This document shows, one piece after another, positions 1 to 5,050 of a stretch of DNA of 6,943 nt (position 1 is its first letter; the number at the start of each line of letters is the position of its first letter). The stretch is from NCBI GenBank assembly GCA_023129265.1, contig JAGMCJ010000129.1:1-6943 (forward strand), written 5' to 3'. The notes beneath the pieces are model-generated. The model was not told the DNA's origin. It worked only from the letters and a program-made list of their open reading frames with translations, and did not search any database. Position numbers and translations under genes: made by a program. The DNA comes from Thermoplasmata archaeon (GTDB taxonomy: Archaea > Thermoplasmatota > Thermoplasmata > RBG-16-68-12 > JAGMCJ01).

Positions 1-125
1 ACATCAATCTCGCGAAGCTTCGCCTCATACTGGACCCTCTGAGCCGCATGAATCTGCAACTGCTGCTGAACCTGCTGGAACTGGACCATCTGATTCTGCA
101 GCTCGGGTGATATCTCCTGCGCCAT
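1..125 (-). CDS. pfdB: Prefoldin beta subunit, N-terminal part (runs off the left edge)
   Basis: Only the first 41 codons are in the window, starting at the ATG at 125-123. The visible peptide begins MAQEISPELQNQM and is dominated by Gln-rich heptad-like sequence (QFQQVQQQLQ), as expected for the N-terminal coiled-coil helix of beta-class prefoldin. Prefoldin is a hexameric (alpha2 beta4) jellyfish-shaped cochaperone that captures unfolded proteins in the cytosol and passes them to the group II chaperonin. The start lies one base after the pcc1 stop codon, with an AGAGG-like ribosome site inside the end of pcc1, so translation is probably coupled. Position at the end of the exosome superoperon after rpoP and pcc1 is the usual archaeal place for this gene and supports the call. 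The C-terminal helix and beta hairpins are outside the window. Confidence 0.88.
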   Translation of the reverse strand, partial: MAQEISPELQNQMVQFQQVQQQLQIHAAQRVQYEAKLREID

Positions 126-126
126 C

Positions 127-357
127 CTAACCAACCTCTTCTCCTATACTCTCCGAGATCGCCGCCCATCTCAGATAGGCGTTCATGGCTGCTCGAAGGG
201 CTCCAGTATCATCGGCCTCGATGATAATCTCGAGTGCATCGTCGTCGCCTTCGAGTCTGACCCTGGCCCTCGGGATCTCCTTCGAGGCTTCCGGGAGCAG
301 CGACTCCCGAATCATGGACGCGTTCGGCCCGCGAAGCGTAATCCTGGCGAATCTCAT
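127..357 (-). CDS. pcc1: KEOPS complex subunit Pcc1
   Basis: A 76-residue protein of the size usual for archaeal Pcc1. KEOPS makes the universal N6-threonylcarbamoyl-adenosine (t6A) at position 37 of ANN-decoding tRNAs; Pcc1 is the small dimerising subunit that binds the catalytic subunit Kae1 and helps hold tRNA. Family marks visible are a first beta strand with RITLRG, a central PRARVRL strand followed by a short acidic turn and LEIIIEADD, and a C-terminal helix ALRAAMNAYLRW, which matches the conserved Pcc1 helix with its N-x-YLRW segment. The ATG is one base after the rpoP stop and the TAG ends one base before the pfdB ATG. The AAGG-type ribosome site upstream is weak, so coupling to rpoP translation is likely. 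No alternative family fits this size, pattern and position as well. Confidence 0.9.
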   Translation of the reverse strand: MRFARITLRGPNASMIRESLLPEASKEIPRARVRLEGDDDALEIIIEADDTGALRAAMNAYLRWAAISESIGEEVG

Positions 358-358
358 G

Positions 359-493
359 CTATCTCGCCTTTATGACCTTCTTGACGTTCGGTCTCTCCTT
401 GTAGAAAATCCTGGACCCGCACTTCTCACACTGAATCCCGATCGTGCTCACGTTCGAGCGAATCGGTTCCTTGCATCGGGCGCATTTGTACAT
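359..493 (-). CDS. rpoP: DNA-directed RNA polymerase subunit P (Rpb12/Rpc10-like zinc ribbon)
   Basis: A 44-codon gene that starts at ATG 493-491 and stops at TAG 361-359. It begins MYKCARCKEP, has a second Cys pair in QCEKCGSRIFYKERP, and ends with a basic tail. The four cysteines (two CxxC pairs at residues 4/7 and 22/25) form the single zinc ribbon of the archaeal RNA polymerase subunit equivalent to eukaryotic Rpb12. In the enzyme it bridges the large subunits and the D/L assembly platform and is needed for assembly and promoter opening. The size is exactly that of the family, and C-GSRI-Y-ERP is its signature. The ribosome site GGAG sits five bases before the ATG and overlaps the end of the L37Ae gene, whose stop lies two bases upstream. 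The next gene, pcc1, begins one base after the stop. Confidence 0.95.
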   Translation of the reverse strand: MYKCARCKEPIRSNVSTIGIQCEKCGSRIFYKERPNVKKVIKAR

Positions 494-495
494 GG

Positions 496-786
496 TCACT
501 CCTCTTCTGCTTCCTCATCGGGTTTCTCGAGCACCGGCTCCTGCGTGGTCCTTCGAAAGCTGCGGGACCCCATGGGCCTGTAAGCACCGCCAGCGAACGT
601 CGTGCCGCACTTCCGGCACCGCCAGATGCCTGTGTCGACCCGCTTGACGGCCTTGTGGTTGCAGCTCGGGCACAGGTGCTTCTTCACCTTCTCCCGCTCG
701 ACGTCCCGTATCCTCTTCCTTATCGTGACTCCGTAGCGGGCTCCGAACCTTCCCGAGATGCCGGTTTTCTTCGTCTTCCTCGCCAT
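496..786 (-). CDS. rpl37ae: Large ribosomal subunit protein eL43 (L37Ae)
   Basis: Zinc-binding protein of the archaeal/eukaryotic large ribosomal subunit that binds 23S rRNA. Counting from ATG 786-784 it has 96 residues: the basic start MARKTKKTGISGRFGARYG is the family signature, followed by a basic helix and a zinc ribbon with CPSC and CRKC (cysteines at about 39, 42, 57 and 60), then FAGGAY. I prefer this ATG because MARKTKK matches the family start. An adjacent in-frame ATG at 789-787 would add one Met and give an ATGA overlap with the rrp42 stop; with the start chosen here the overlap is one base (TGATG). The last 20 or so residues, ending EKPDEEAEEE, form an acidic tail longer than I expect for this family. 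Its place between rrp42 and rpoP is typical of the superoperon. Confidence 0.95.
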   Translation of the reverse strand: MARKTKKTGISGRFGARYGVTIRKRIRDVEREKVKKHLCPSCNHKAVKRVDTGIWRCRKCGTTFAGGAYRPMGSRSFRRTTQEPVLEKPDEEAEEE

Positions 787-1559
787 CATCCCACAACTTT
801 GGGCCTGATTTCATCTGCCAGTTTTTTCGCTGTCTTGACCACGTAGTCCACTTCATCCAAAGTGAAACTGCCCTTTAAACCTTTTTGCATGGCCCTGATA
901 TGGCCATTCTCATCCGTGGCGACCGTCAGGCGCGCATCCGCGACCCTGTCCTCGTCGAGGGACGCGTCGAAGACGATCACGTCCTGGATCTTGGTAGCGG
1001 TGATTGATATCGGATGGTGCTCGACCTCGAGCGGGTAGTCCTCCCCGTTGATCTTGGACGCAGGAACGACAGCGTTAGTGAGCGCCGCCAGAGCTCCGAA
1101 TGAGCTGGCATCGAAAAGGTTGCCGCCGTAGTCGAGCGCGTGGATGTCGATGAATATGATCCAGACTTTCTCACCCTCGATTATGCACAGCTTGCCCAGA
1201 TCGACCGTCTTGGACTCCCGTATCCCTCGGTCGACGACCCGAGCGAGCTCGATCGCGTTCTCTCTCGGGGGCCCCGCCTCGAACGTGGGACTCGCCATCG
1301 GTATGAGCTCCATAGTTGTCACGATAGAGCCCTCCTTGGGCCTGTCAGGGTAGGGCTCACCAAGGATCATCTTCACGCCCACGAGCACTTCTGTCTTGCC
1401 CAAATTGATGCGGGCAGAGCCTTCCGCGTTCTTGGCATAGCCCTTCCGAACCTTGATCTCTCTGTACTCCTCGGGTGCTCTTCCGTCAACCCTCTTGCCG
1501 CTGGCGGCCATCTTGTAGATGTGATCCCTGAGGAGCTCTGAGACTACGTCCATAGTCAC
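786..1559 (-). CDS. rrp42: Exosome complex protein Rrp42 (non-catalytic RNase PH-fold subunit)
   Basis: RNase PH-fold protein that pairs with Rrp41 to form the hexameric ring of the archaeal exosome. Rrp42 lacks the catalytic aspartates but shapes the active site and RNA path. The 257-residue frame has KRVDGR near residues 22-27 (the common RNase PH start), SARINLGKTEVLVGVK, an RENAIELARVVDRGIRES helix, and FIDIHALDYGGNLFDA, all family marks, and is close to usual length. Two starts are possible: GTG 1559-1557, which overlaps the rrp41 stop as GTGA, or ATG 1553-1551 two codons in. A strong GGAGG site at 1564-1568 lies 4 bases from the GTG but 10 from the ATG, so either can be used. The overlap implies coupling to rrp41 and so roughly equal synthesis of the two ring partners. 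The stop overlaps the L37Ae start. Confidence 0.96.
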   Translation of the reverse strand: MTMDVVSELLRDHIYKMAASGKRVDGRAPEEYREIKVRKGYAKNAEGSARINLGKTEVLVGVKMILGEPYPDRPKEGSIVTTMELIPMASPTFEAGPPRENAIELARVVDRGIRESKTVDLGKLCIIEGEKVWIIFIDIHALDYGGNLFDASSFGALAALTNAVVPASKINGEDYPLEVEHHPISITATKIQDVIVFDASLDEDRVADARLTVATDENGHIRAMQKGLKGSFTLDEVDYVVKTAKKLADEIRPKVVG

Positions 1560-2311
1560 ACCCCCTCCGAGCTCGCCTTGACGGCCTTGTGCCTGTCGGT
1601 CGTGACGGCGTACCTTCTCCTGAGGGCGTCCCTCTGCATTTCATTGATCCTGTGGCATGCGTCGACGGCCATCTTCAAACCACTGTCGAACTCCTCTTTG
1701 GTGATGTGCCCGTCCATCTGCAGCAGGACTATCTCGTTCGTTCGCGGGACGATCGCAATCGGCACGTCCGCCTGGCCTTCATTGTCCTCTTCCTTGTCCA
1801 GGTCCAGGATCACTTGTCCATCCGCCTTGCCGAATGCGCAAGACGCGATGATGTCTCTCATGGGTATCCCAGCGTCGGCCAGGGCCACCGCGGCGACGGT
1901 GAGCGCGGTGCATCGAGTGCCAGCGCTCGCCTGCAGGACCTCCATGAAGACATCGACAGTCGCCCGAGGGAACAGCTCTCTGAGAACCACATGAGAAAAG
2001 GCCTCGGAGACCACCTTCGATATCTCGACCGATCTTCGGTCCGGCCCGGGCCTCTTCCTGTCGGAGACAGAGAACGGGGCCATGTTGTACCTGCACTGGA
2101 CAAGCGCCCTTGCGGGGTCCTGTCTGTGCCGGGGATGGGCCTCTCTCGGCCCGTAAACAGCAGCGAGAACCTTGTTCTCCCCCCACTCGATATATGCACT
2201 CCCATCAGCGCGGTTGAGGACTCCAGCCTCCAGCTTGATGGGTCTAAGCTCGTCGACTTTTCTTCCGTCGACCCTGATACCCTTGTCATTCACCAATTTA
2301 CCTTCTTCCAT
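1556..2311 (-). CDS. rrp41: Exosome complex exonuclease Rrp41 (catalytic subunit)
   Basis: Phosphorolytic 3'-to-5' exoribonuclease, the active subunit of the archaeal exosome. It degrades RNA with inorganic phosphate, releasing nucleoside diphosphates, and can add A-rich tails in reverse. Counting from ATG 2311-2309 (251 aa), IRVDGRKVDELRPI (12-25) opens the RNase PH fold, SAGTRC (129-134) is the phosphate-binding loop, and DLDKEEDNEGQADVP carries two aspartates at 176 and 182, spaced like the catalytic pair of Sulfolobus Rrp41. All key residues appear present, so the enzyme should be active. A GTG at 2335 would add eight residues, but a strong GGAGG (2318-2322) six bases before ATG 2311 decides the start. 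It begins 24 bases after rrp4, and its TGA overlaps the possible rrp42 GTG start. Confidence 0.97.
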   Translation of the reverse strand: MEEGKLVNDKGIRVDGRKVDELRPIKLEAGVLNRADGSAYIEWGENKVLAAVYGPREAHPRHRQDPARALVQCRYNMAPFSVSDRKRPGPDRRSVEISKVVSEAFSHVVLRELFPRATVDVFMEVLQASAGTRCTALTVAAVALADAGIPMRDIIASCAFGKADGQVILDLDKEEDNEGQADVPIAIVPRTNEIVLLQMDGHITKEEFDSGLKMAVDACHRINEMQRDALRRRYAVTTDRHKAVKASSEGV

Positions 2312-2317
2312 CAGAAT

Positions 2318-2322
2318 CCTCC
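2318..2322 (-). promoter_or_regulatory. Strong Shine-Dalgarno site of rrp41
   Basis: On the minus strand the sequence AAAGGAGGATTCTG precedes the ATG at 2311-2309, with GGAGG six bases from the start. It decides the rrp41 start in favour of ATG over the upstream in-frame GTG at 2335. Confidence 0.85.
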
Positions 2323-2335
2323 TTTCAAACTGCAC

Positions 2336-3019
2336 CTAGGCCTTCCTGGCGGTTGCTTCACGAAGCATTACCTCAATCGACTCCGTGAGACCAAGTACCT
2401 GTGCGTCTTCTTCTATTTTCCTAATCGCCTTCACGGCGAGATACATTCCATCCAGAGATCCATCCAACCAAATTCTTCCATTCTGACCAACGAACATTCT
2501 ACAGTCTGTGTACTTCTTGATCAAGCCGATCATGCTTCCTTTTCTTCCTATGATCCTCGGGACTTTGGAGTGCGAGACATCGATTATCCGCCCGCCCCTG
2601 AGCCTTCTCGAATCCCGTTCCTTCATCGTCACCTGGACCCGTTTCGCCTCGTCGACGGAGAGGACTCTGAGAAGAACGACATCCTCGACGTTGAGGAAGC
2701 GGGAAGTGTCCCCGAAATCGACCTTCCACGGCACTTCCGAGGCGTGAAGCGGTGCGGGGTAAGGGGCGTTTATGTCCACCAGCCAGTATGAAGCCGAAAT
2801 GTCGGTAATCTCACCGATGACGGTATCACCTTGTCGCGGCATGTACCTCCCGCTCAGAGGGATTATGTTGACACTGTCCCCTCTCACCTTCTTTATTCCG
2901 AGCTGGGAAGCGTATGTCTTCCCGCCCACGCTGAACGTGCCCAGGCCGGGCTTGAGCCCAGTGCCCAAAAAGTCCCCTGGTACAACTACCTCCCGTTTTG
3001 GAGGTTTATCTCCTCTCAA
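2336..3019 (-). CDS. rrp4: Exosome complex RNA-binding protein Rrp4
   Basis: RNA-binding cap subunit of the archaeal exosome. Three copies sit over the Rrp41/Rrp42 ring and feed RNA into it, with preference for A-rich ends. The 227-residue product has the three-domain plan of the family: an N-terminal domain (about 1-60, with VVVPGDFLG and a GTFSVGGKTYA strand), an S1 domain (about 62-135, with GDTVIGEI and WLVDINAPYPAPLH), and a KH domain (about 143-215, with PRIIGRKGSM, whose GRKG loop is at 158-161, and NGRIW at 180-184). The only available start is a TTG at 3019-3017: an in-frame TAA lies 18 bases upstream, and no ATG or GTG precedes the conserved VVVPGD. An AAGGA site ends nine bases before the TTG. 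A TTG start may lower translation. The gene follows its own promoter and a leader of about 110 nt. Confidence 0.95.
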   Translation of the reverse strand: MRGDKPPKREVVVPGDFLGTGLKPGLGTFSVGGKTYASQLGIKKVRGDSVNIIPLSGRYMPRQGDTVIGEITDISASYWLVDINAPYPAPLHASEVPWKVDFGDTSRFLNVEDVVLLRVLSVDEAKRVQVTMKERDSRRLRGGRIIDVSHSKVPRIIGRKGSMIGLIKKYTDCRMFVGQNGRIWLDGSLDGMYLAVKAIRKIEEDAQVLGLTESIEVMLREATARKA

Positions 3020-3045
3020 ATTATCAGGTCCTTCTCCTTACTTAG

Positions 3046-3099
3046 CCTGAGGGATTTGAAATATTCAATCCCAGGAATCTTTCAACAAGTTTCCTCAGG
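3046..3099 (-). promoter_or_regulatory. Inverted repeats in the rrp4 leader
   Basis: Two pairings can be read in the leader. A local hairpin at 3051-3072 joins nine base pairs with one bulged A around a three-base loop (GGGATTGAA and TTCAAATCCC on the minus strand). A longer-range 7-bp stem joins CCTGAGG (3093-3099) to CCTCAGG (3046-3052). They share bases 3051-3052, so they compete at the base of the hairpin, although a shortened hairpin could nest inside the longer stem. They end about 10-20 bases before the rrp4 ribosome site. A regulatory role is inference. Confidence 0.35.
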
Positions 3100-3153
3100 G
3101 CTTCCTGAATCAAATCCTTTTTCGCTAGTCCGCCCTCACAATCAACAACTCGG

Positions 3154-3168
3154 TTATAAAGCTTTTGC
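3154..3168 (-). promoter_or_regulatory. Archaeal BRE/TATA promoter for rrp4 and downstream exosome genes
   Basis: The minus strand reads GCAAAAGCTTTATAA: an A-rich BRE-like segment (3162-3168) followed by the TATA box CTTTATAA (3154-3161). Taking the usual archaeal distance of about 25 bases from the box centre, transcription would start near 3132, giving a leader of about 110 nt before rrp4. It lies 8 bases after the SBDS stop, so rrp4 and its followers can probably be transcribed apart from psmA and SBDS. Confidence 0.65.
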
Positions 3169-3175
3169 GTTCCAG

Positions 3176-3910
3176 CTACCCTTCCTTCAGTATCTTCACT
3201 TCGACGTTCCCGTGAGTGCGCTGGTTCACCCGCTCAAGGAATTCCGTCTGCATACCGGCGGGCATCTCAACGATGCCGATCCAAGACCCGTCCTTCTGAT
3301 ACTCCTCCTGAACGATGTCGCCGAAGACCTTTATGTCGCCGTAGCAGCGGGGACAGTCCTCGGCAAGTAGCTTCACCGCGATCTTGATCTTCTCAATGCT
3401 TATCGGGATGATGGGCCTGAGAGCGTCAAGGACGCTCTTCAGCTGACCATCGACGCTCTTGAACGGGTCGACGTGCACTCCTGCCTCTGACATGGCGTTC
3501 TCGATCCTCTGCGGCGGATGGGGCGTTCCCGTTTGAGGATTGATCGCGTTCCGCGAGATGTGGCTGACGATCGCCTTCCTCTTTTCCTCGATCATGGCCC
3601 TTCGCTGGTCCGTCGTGACCTGGATATCGCCCTTTCGCACTATCGTGCCTGCGACCTCTTCGGGGTCCTCGGTTCCGAAGAACTCCACCATCTTCTCCTC
3701 GGAGGCCCGCTCCCCCTTCTTCACATCCCGGAAAATCTTGTCTATGGCGATATATTCGGAAACGCTCGCTTCGGGATTGCTCCTGATCTCGTCCACGCAG
3801 TTCGGATCGATGAGAATCTCGAACGTCTCCCCGCCCTTCTCCAATCGGGCGATTACCATTTCCTTGAGGATGTCAGTGGTGTGCTCCTTCTGAAAATCCC
3901 TCTTTCCCAT
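3176..3910 (-). CDS. sbds: Ribosome maturation protein SBDS (SDO1 homologue)
   Basis: Archaeal homologue of the Shwachman-Bodian-Diamond syndrome protein. In eukaryotes it works with the GTPase EFL1 to release eIF6/Tif6 from the large subunit; archaea have aIF6 but lack a clear EFL1, and the archaeal role is thought to lie in late ribosome maturation. The 244-residue protein, counted from ATG 3910-3908, has the N-terminal SBDS domain (ARLEKGGETFEILIDP at 21-36; IAIDKIFRDVKKGE), a helical middle domain, and a C-terminal ferredoxin-like domain ending GNVEVKIL. This ATG has GGAG seven bases upstream (3918-3921) and yields the usual N-terminus; the in-frame GTG just before it and longer starts inside psmA are less likely. 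A CPRC pair at 186-189 is a feature I do not recall from other SBDS proteins. It follows psmA by ten bases. Confidence 0.95.
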   Translation of the reverse strand: MGKRDFQKEHTTDILKEMVIARLEKGGETFEILIDPNCVDEIRSNPEASVSEYIAIDKIFRDVKKGERASEEKMVEFFGTEDPEEVAGTIVRKGDIQVTTDQRRAMIEEKRKAIVSHISRNAINPQTGTPHPPQRIENAMSEAGVHVDPFKSVDGQLKSVLDALRPIIPISIEKIKIAVKLLAEDCPRCYGDIKVFGDIVQEEYQKDGSWIGIVEMPAGMQTEFLERVNQRTHGNVEVKILKEG

Positions 3911-3920
3911 CACTCCACTC

Positions 3921-4643
3921 CTAGGATGCCTTTGGGACCTTCTCAAGATAGCGGGCGACCTCGTCGTTTGTGAGTCTCTTGAACTTCTCGCCCTTCCTGA
4001 CGATGCCTATCTCGACAGCCTCCTCGTTGAGCTTCTCTTCGGACGACTTCGAGAGTCCCTCCAGTCCGAGAAGGACGGCCGTGTCCATGGGCATGTCCAC
4101 CTCGAACCTATCCTCGAAGAGCTCCATGACGGCGTTGCGGCCAGAGCCTATGCTGCCTGCCTTGTAGGAGACGAGAGCACCGCTGGGGTCCGTCTCGAAG
4201 AGATGATTCCCCTGACTGTCCACTCCCGCCACGAGAAGCGCCGTGCCGAACGGTCTGACGCCTCCGTACTGAGTGTAGTTCTGCTTGTAGTCGCAGATCT
4301 TCTTGACAAGGAGGTCGATGGAGATCTTCTCGTCATAGGTCACCTTGTTGATCTGGGCCACGATCCTCGCGTAGTCAACGAGGACCCTCGCATCAGCAAC
4401 GAGGCCCGACGTGGCACAGCCCACGTGCTCGTCGATTTGGAAAATCTTCTCAATGGAAGAGGCCTCCATCAACTTGCTCGCGATCTTCTTGTCGGCCATC
4501 AGCACGATTCCATCCTTGAACTTGAGTCCTGCGGTCGTCGTTCCACGAGTGACTGCTACCCTTGCGTACTCTACCTGAAACAATCTCCCATCGGGAGAGA
4601 AGACCGTGATTGCTCGATCATAAGCCATCTGTCCTGGTTGCAT
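3921..4643 (-). CDS. psmA: 20S proteasome alpha subunit
   Basis: Alpha-ring subunit of the archaeal 20S core proteasome. Seven copies make each outer ring, whose N-termini gate the pore and whose inter-subunit pockets receive the C-termini of the PAN or Cdc48 ATPase. The 240 residues start MQPGQMAYDRAITVFSPDGR and continue LFQVEYA, the proteasome alpha signature; the YDR gate motif is at 8-10. Later marks are TSGLVADARVLVDYAR, YTQYGGVRPFGTALL and AGSIGSGRNAVMELFE. There is no N-terminal catalytic Thr, as expected for alpha. The N-terminus strongly recalls Thermoplasma PsmA. The ATG at 4643 has GGTGA four bases upstream and its own TATA box, giving a predicted leader of only about 13 nt. It is followed at ten bases by SBDS. 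The beta subunit is not in this window, which is normal for archaea. Confidence 0.97.
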   Translation of the reverse strand: MQPGQMAYDRAITVFSPDGRLFQVEYARVAVTRGTTTAGLKFKDGIVLMADKKIASKLMEASSIEKIFQIDEHVGCATSGLVADARVLVDYARIVAQINKVTYDEKISIDLLVKKICDYKQNYTQYGGVRPFGTALLVAGVDSQGNHLFETDPSGALVSYKAGSIGSGRNAVMELFEDRFEVDMPMDTAVLLGLEGLSKSSEEKLNEEAVEIGIVRKGEKFKRLTNDEVARYLEKVPKAS

Positions 4644-4677
4644 GAATTCACCCTTTTACGGTTAATGCTAGTTTGTG

Positions 4678-4690
4678 TTATAAACTTTGT
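4678..4690 (-). promoter_or_regulatory. Archaeal BRE/TATA promoter for psmA-SBDS
   Basis: The minus strand reads ACAAAGTTTATAA, an A-rich BRE-like stretch followed by TTTATAA, in the 57-base gap after rnp2. The expected start of transcription is near 4656, about 13 bases before the psmA ATG. It closely resembles the box upstream of rrp4 (AAAGCTTTATAAC versus CAAAGTTTATAAC), which supports both. Confidence 0.7.
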
Positions 4691-4700
4691 GAGATTGTCC

Positions 4701-5027
4701 TCAACTACTGGCCAGGCCCTTCGCGACCGCTCTTGCCTTGCGCAGAGTCCCCGAGGTCTTGACCGTCTCGACGCGCACCCTTGCTCCCGTTACGGAGGTC
4801 ATCGAGTTGAGGATGTCGATCGCCTCGTCCTTTCCCGTGTGAGCGCATCTCAGTATGCCCGCTCGACCGTCGAAGTCGATGAGCTTCGGTCGGACTGTTC
4901 GAAGCGCTCCCTTCTCTCTCAACAGCGAGACAGCTGCCCGCTCGAAATCGTCATGAGAAAGCGCGCTCTCTGTGGCGACAGAGAAGACGATATACCTCTT
5001 CCTTCCGACCTTATCCCGGACGACCAT
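4701..5027 (-). CDS. rnp2: RNase P protein component 2 (Pop5 homologue)
   Basis: Protein subunit of archaeal RNase P, which cuts the 5' leader from precursor tRNAs. Rnp2 (Pop5) pairs with Rpp30 (Rnp3) and binds the catalytic domain of the RNase P RNA. From ATG 5027-5025 the product has 108 residues, a little short of well-known homologues. Marks that match the family are RDKVGRKRYIVFSV at the start, RPKLIDFDGRAGILRCAH in the middle, and VKTSGTLRKARA near the end, equivalent to the VSGTIK motif of Pyrococcus Rnp2. A GTG two codons upstream (5033) is an alternative start. The ribosome site is weak (GGTG three bases before the ATG). Only 23 bases separate it from the ftsZ stop, with no TATA box seen between, so it is probably cotranscribed with ftsZ. 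Its usual partner gene rnp3 is absent just upstream. Confidence 0.88.
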   Translation of the reverse strand: MVVRDKVGRKRYIVFSVATESALSHDDFERAAVSLLREKGALRTVRPKLIDFDGRAGILRCAHTGKDEAIDILNSMTSVTGARVRVETVKTSGTLRKARAVAKGLASS

Positions 5028-5050
5028 GCGCACCGGCTGTCAACGACCCT

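Larger units (their letters stand above)
3020..3175 (-). other. Intergenic spacer and probable rrp4 5' leader
   Basis: This 156-base stretch separates SBDS from rrp4 and is visibly richer in A and T than the genes around it. It holds a BRE/TATA promoter next to the SBDS stop, a predicted leader with two inverted repeats, and the rrp4 ribosome site (AAGGA, inside GGAGAAGGACC). One minus-strand frame stays open through it from the SBDS 3' end to a TAA at 3044-3042. It has no ATG or GTG and only about 45 percent G/C at third positions by my hand count, so I do not call a gene. I see no tRNA or snoRNA-like element. Confidence 0.6.

Noticed and set aside
2312..2335. GTG start for rrp41 at 2335
   Set aside because: The strong GGAGG at 2318-2322 would lie inside the coding sequence; it is well placed for the ATG at 2311, which gives the expected Rrp41 N-terminus.
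1589..2791. Plus-strand open frame of 400 codons opposite rrp41 and rrp4
   Set aside because: Antisense to two conserved genes with clear motifs; its translation shows no family signature and it crosses a gene boundary.
2831..3370. Plus-strand frame spanning the rrp4 leader region
   Set aside because: It is an antisense shadow of rrp4 and SBDS that passes through the AT-rich spacer; no promoter or ribosome site supports it and the peptide is unrecognisable.
3911..3946. Upstream extension of SBDS by 12 residues inside psmA
   Set aside because: It lacks a ribosome site and the extra residues (RRSQRHPRSG) are an out-of-frame reading of the psmA 3' end; the ATG at 3910 has GGAG at good spacing and gives the usual N-terminus.
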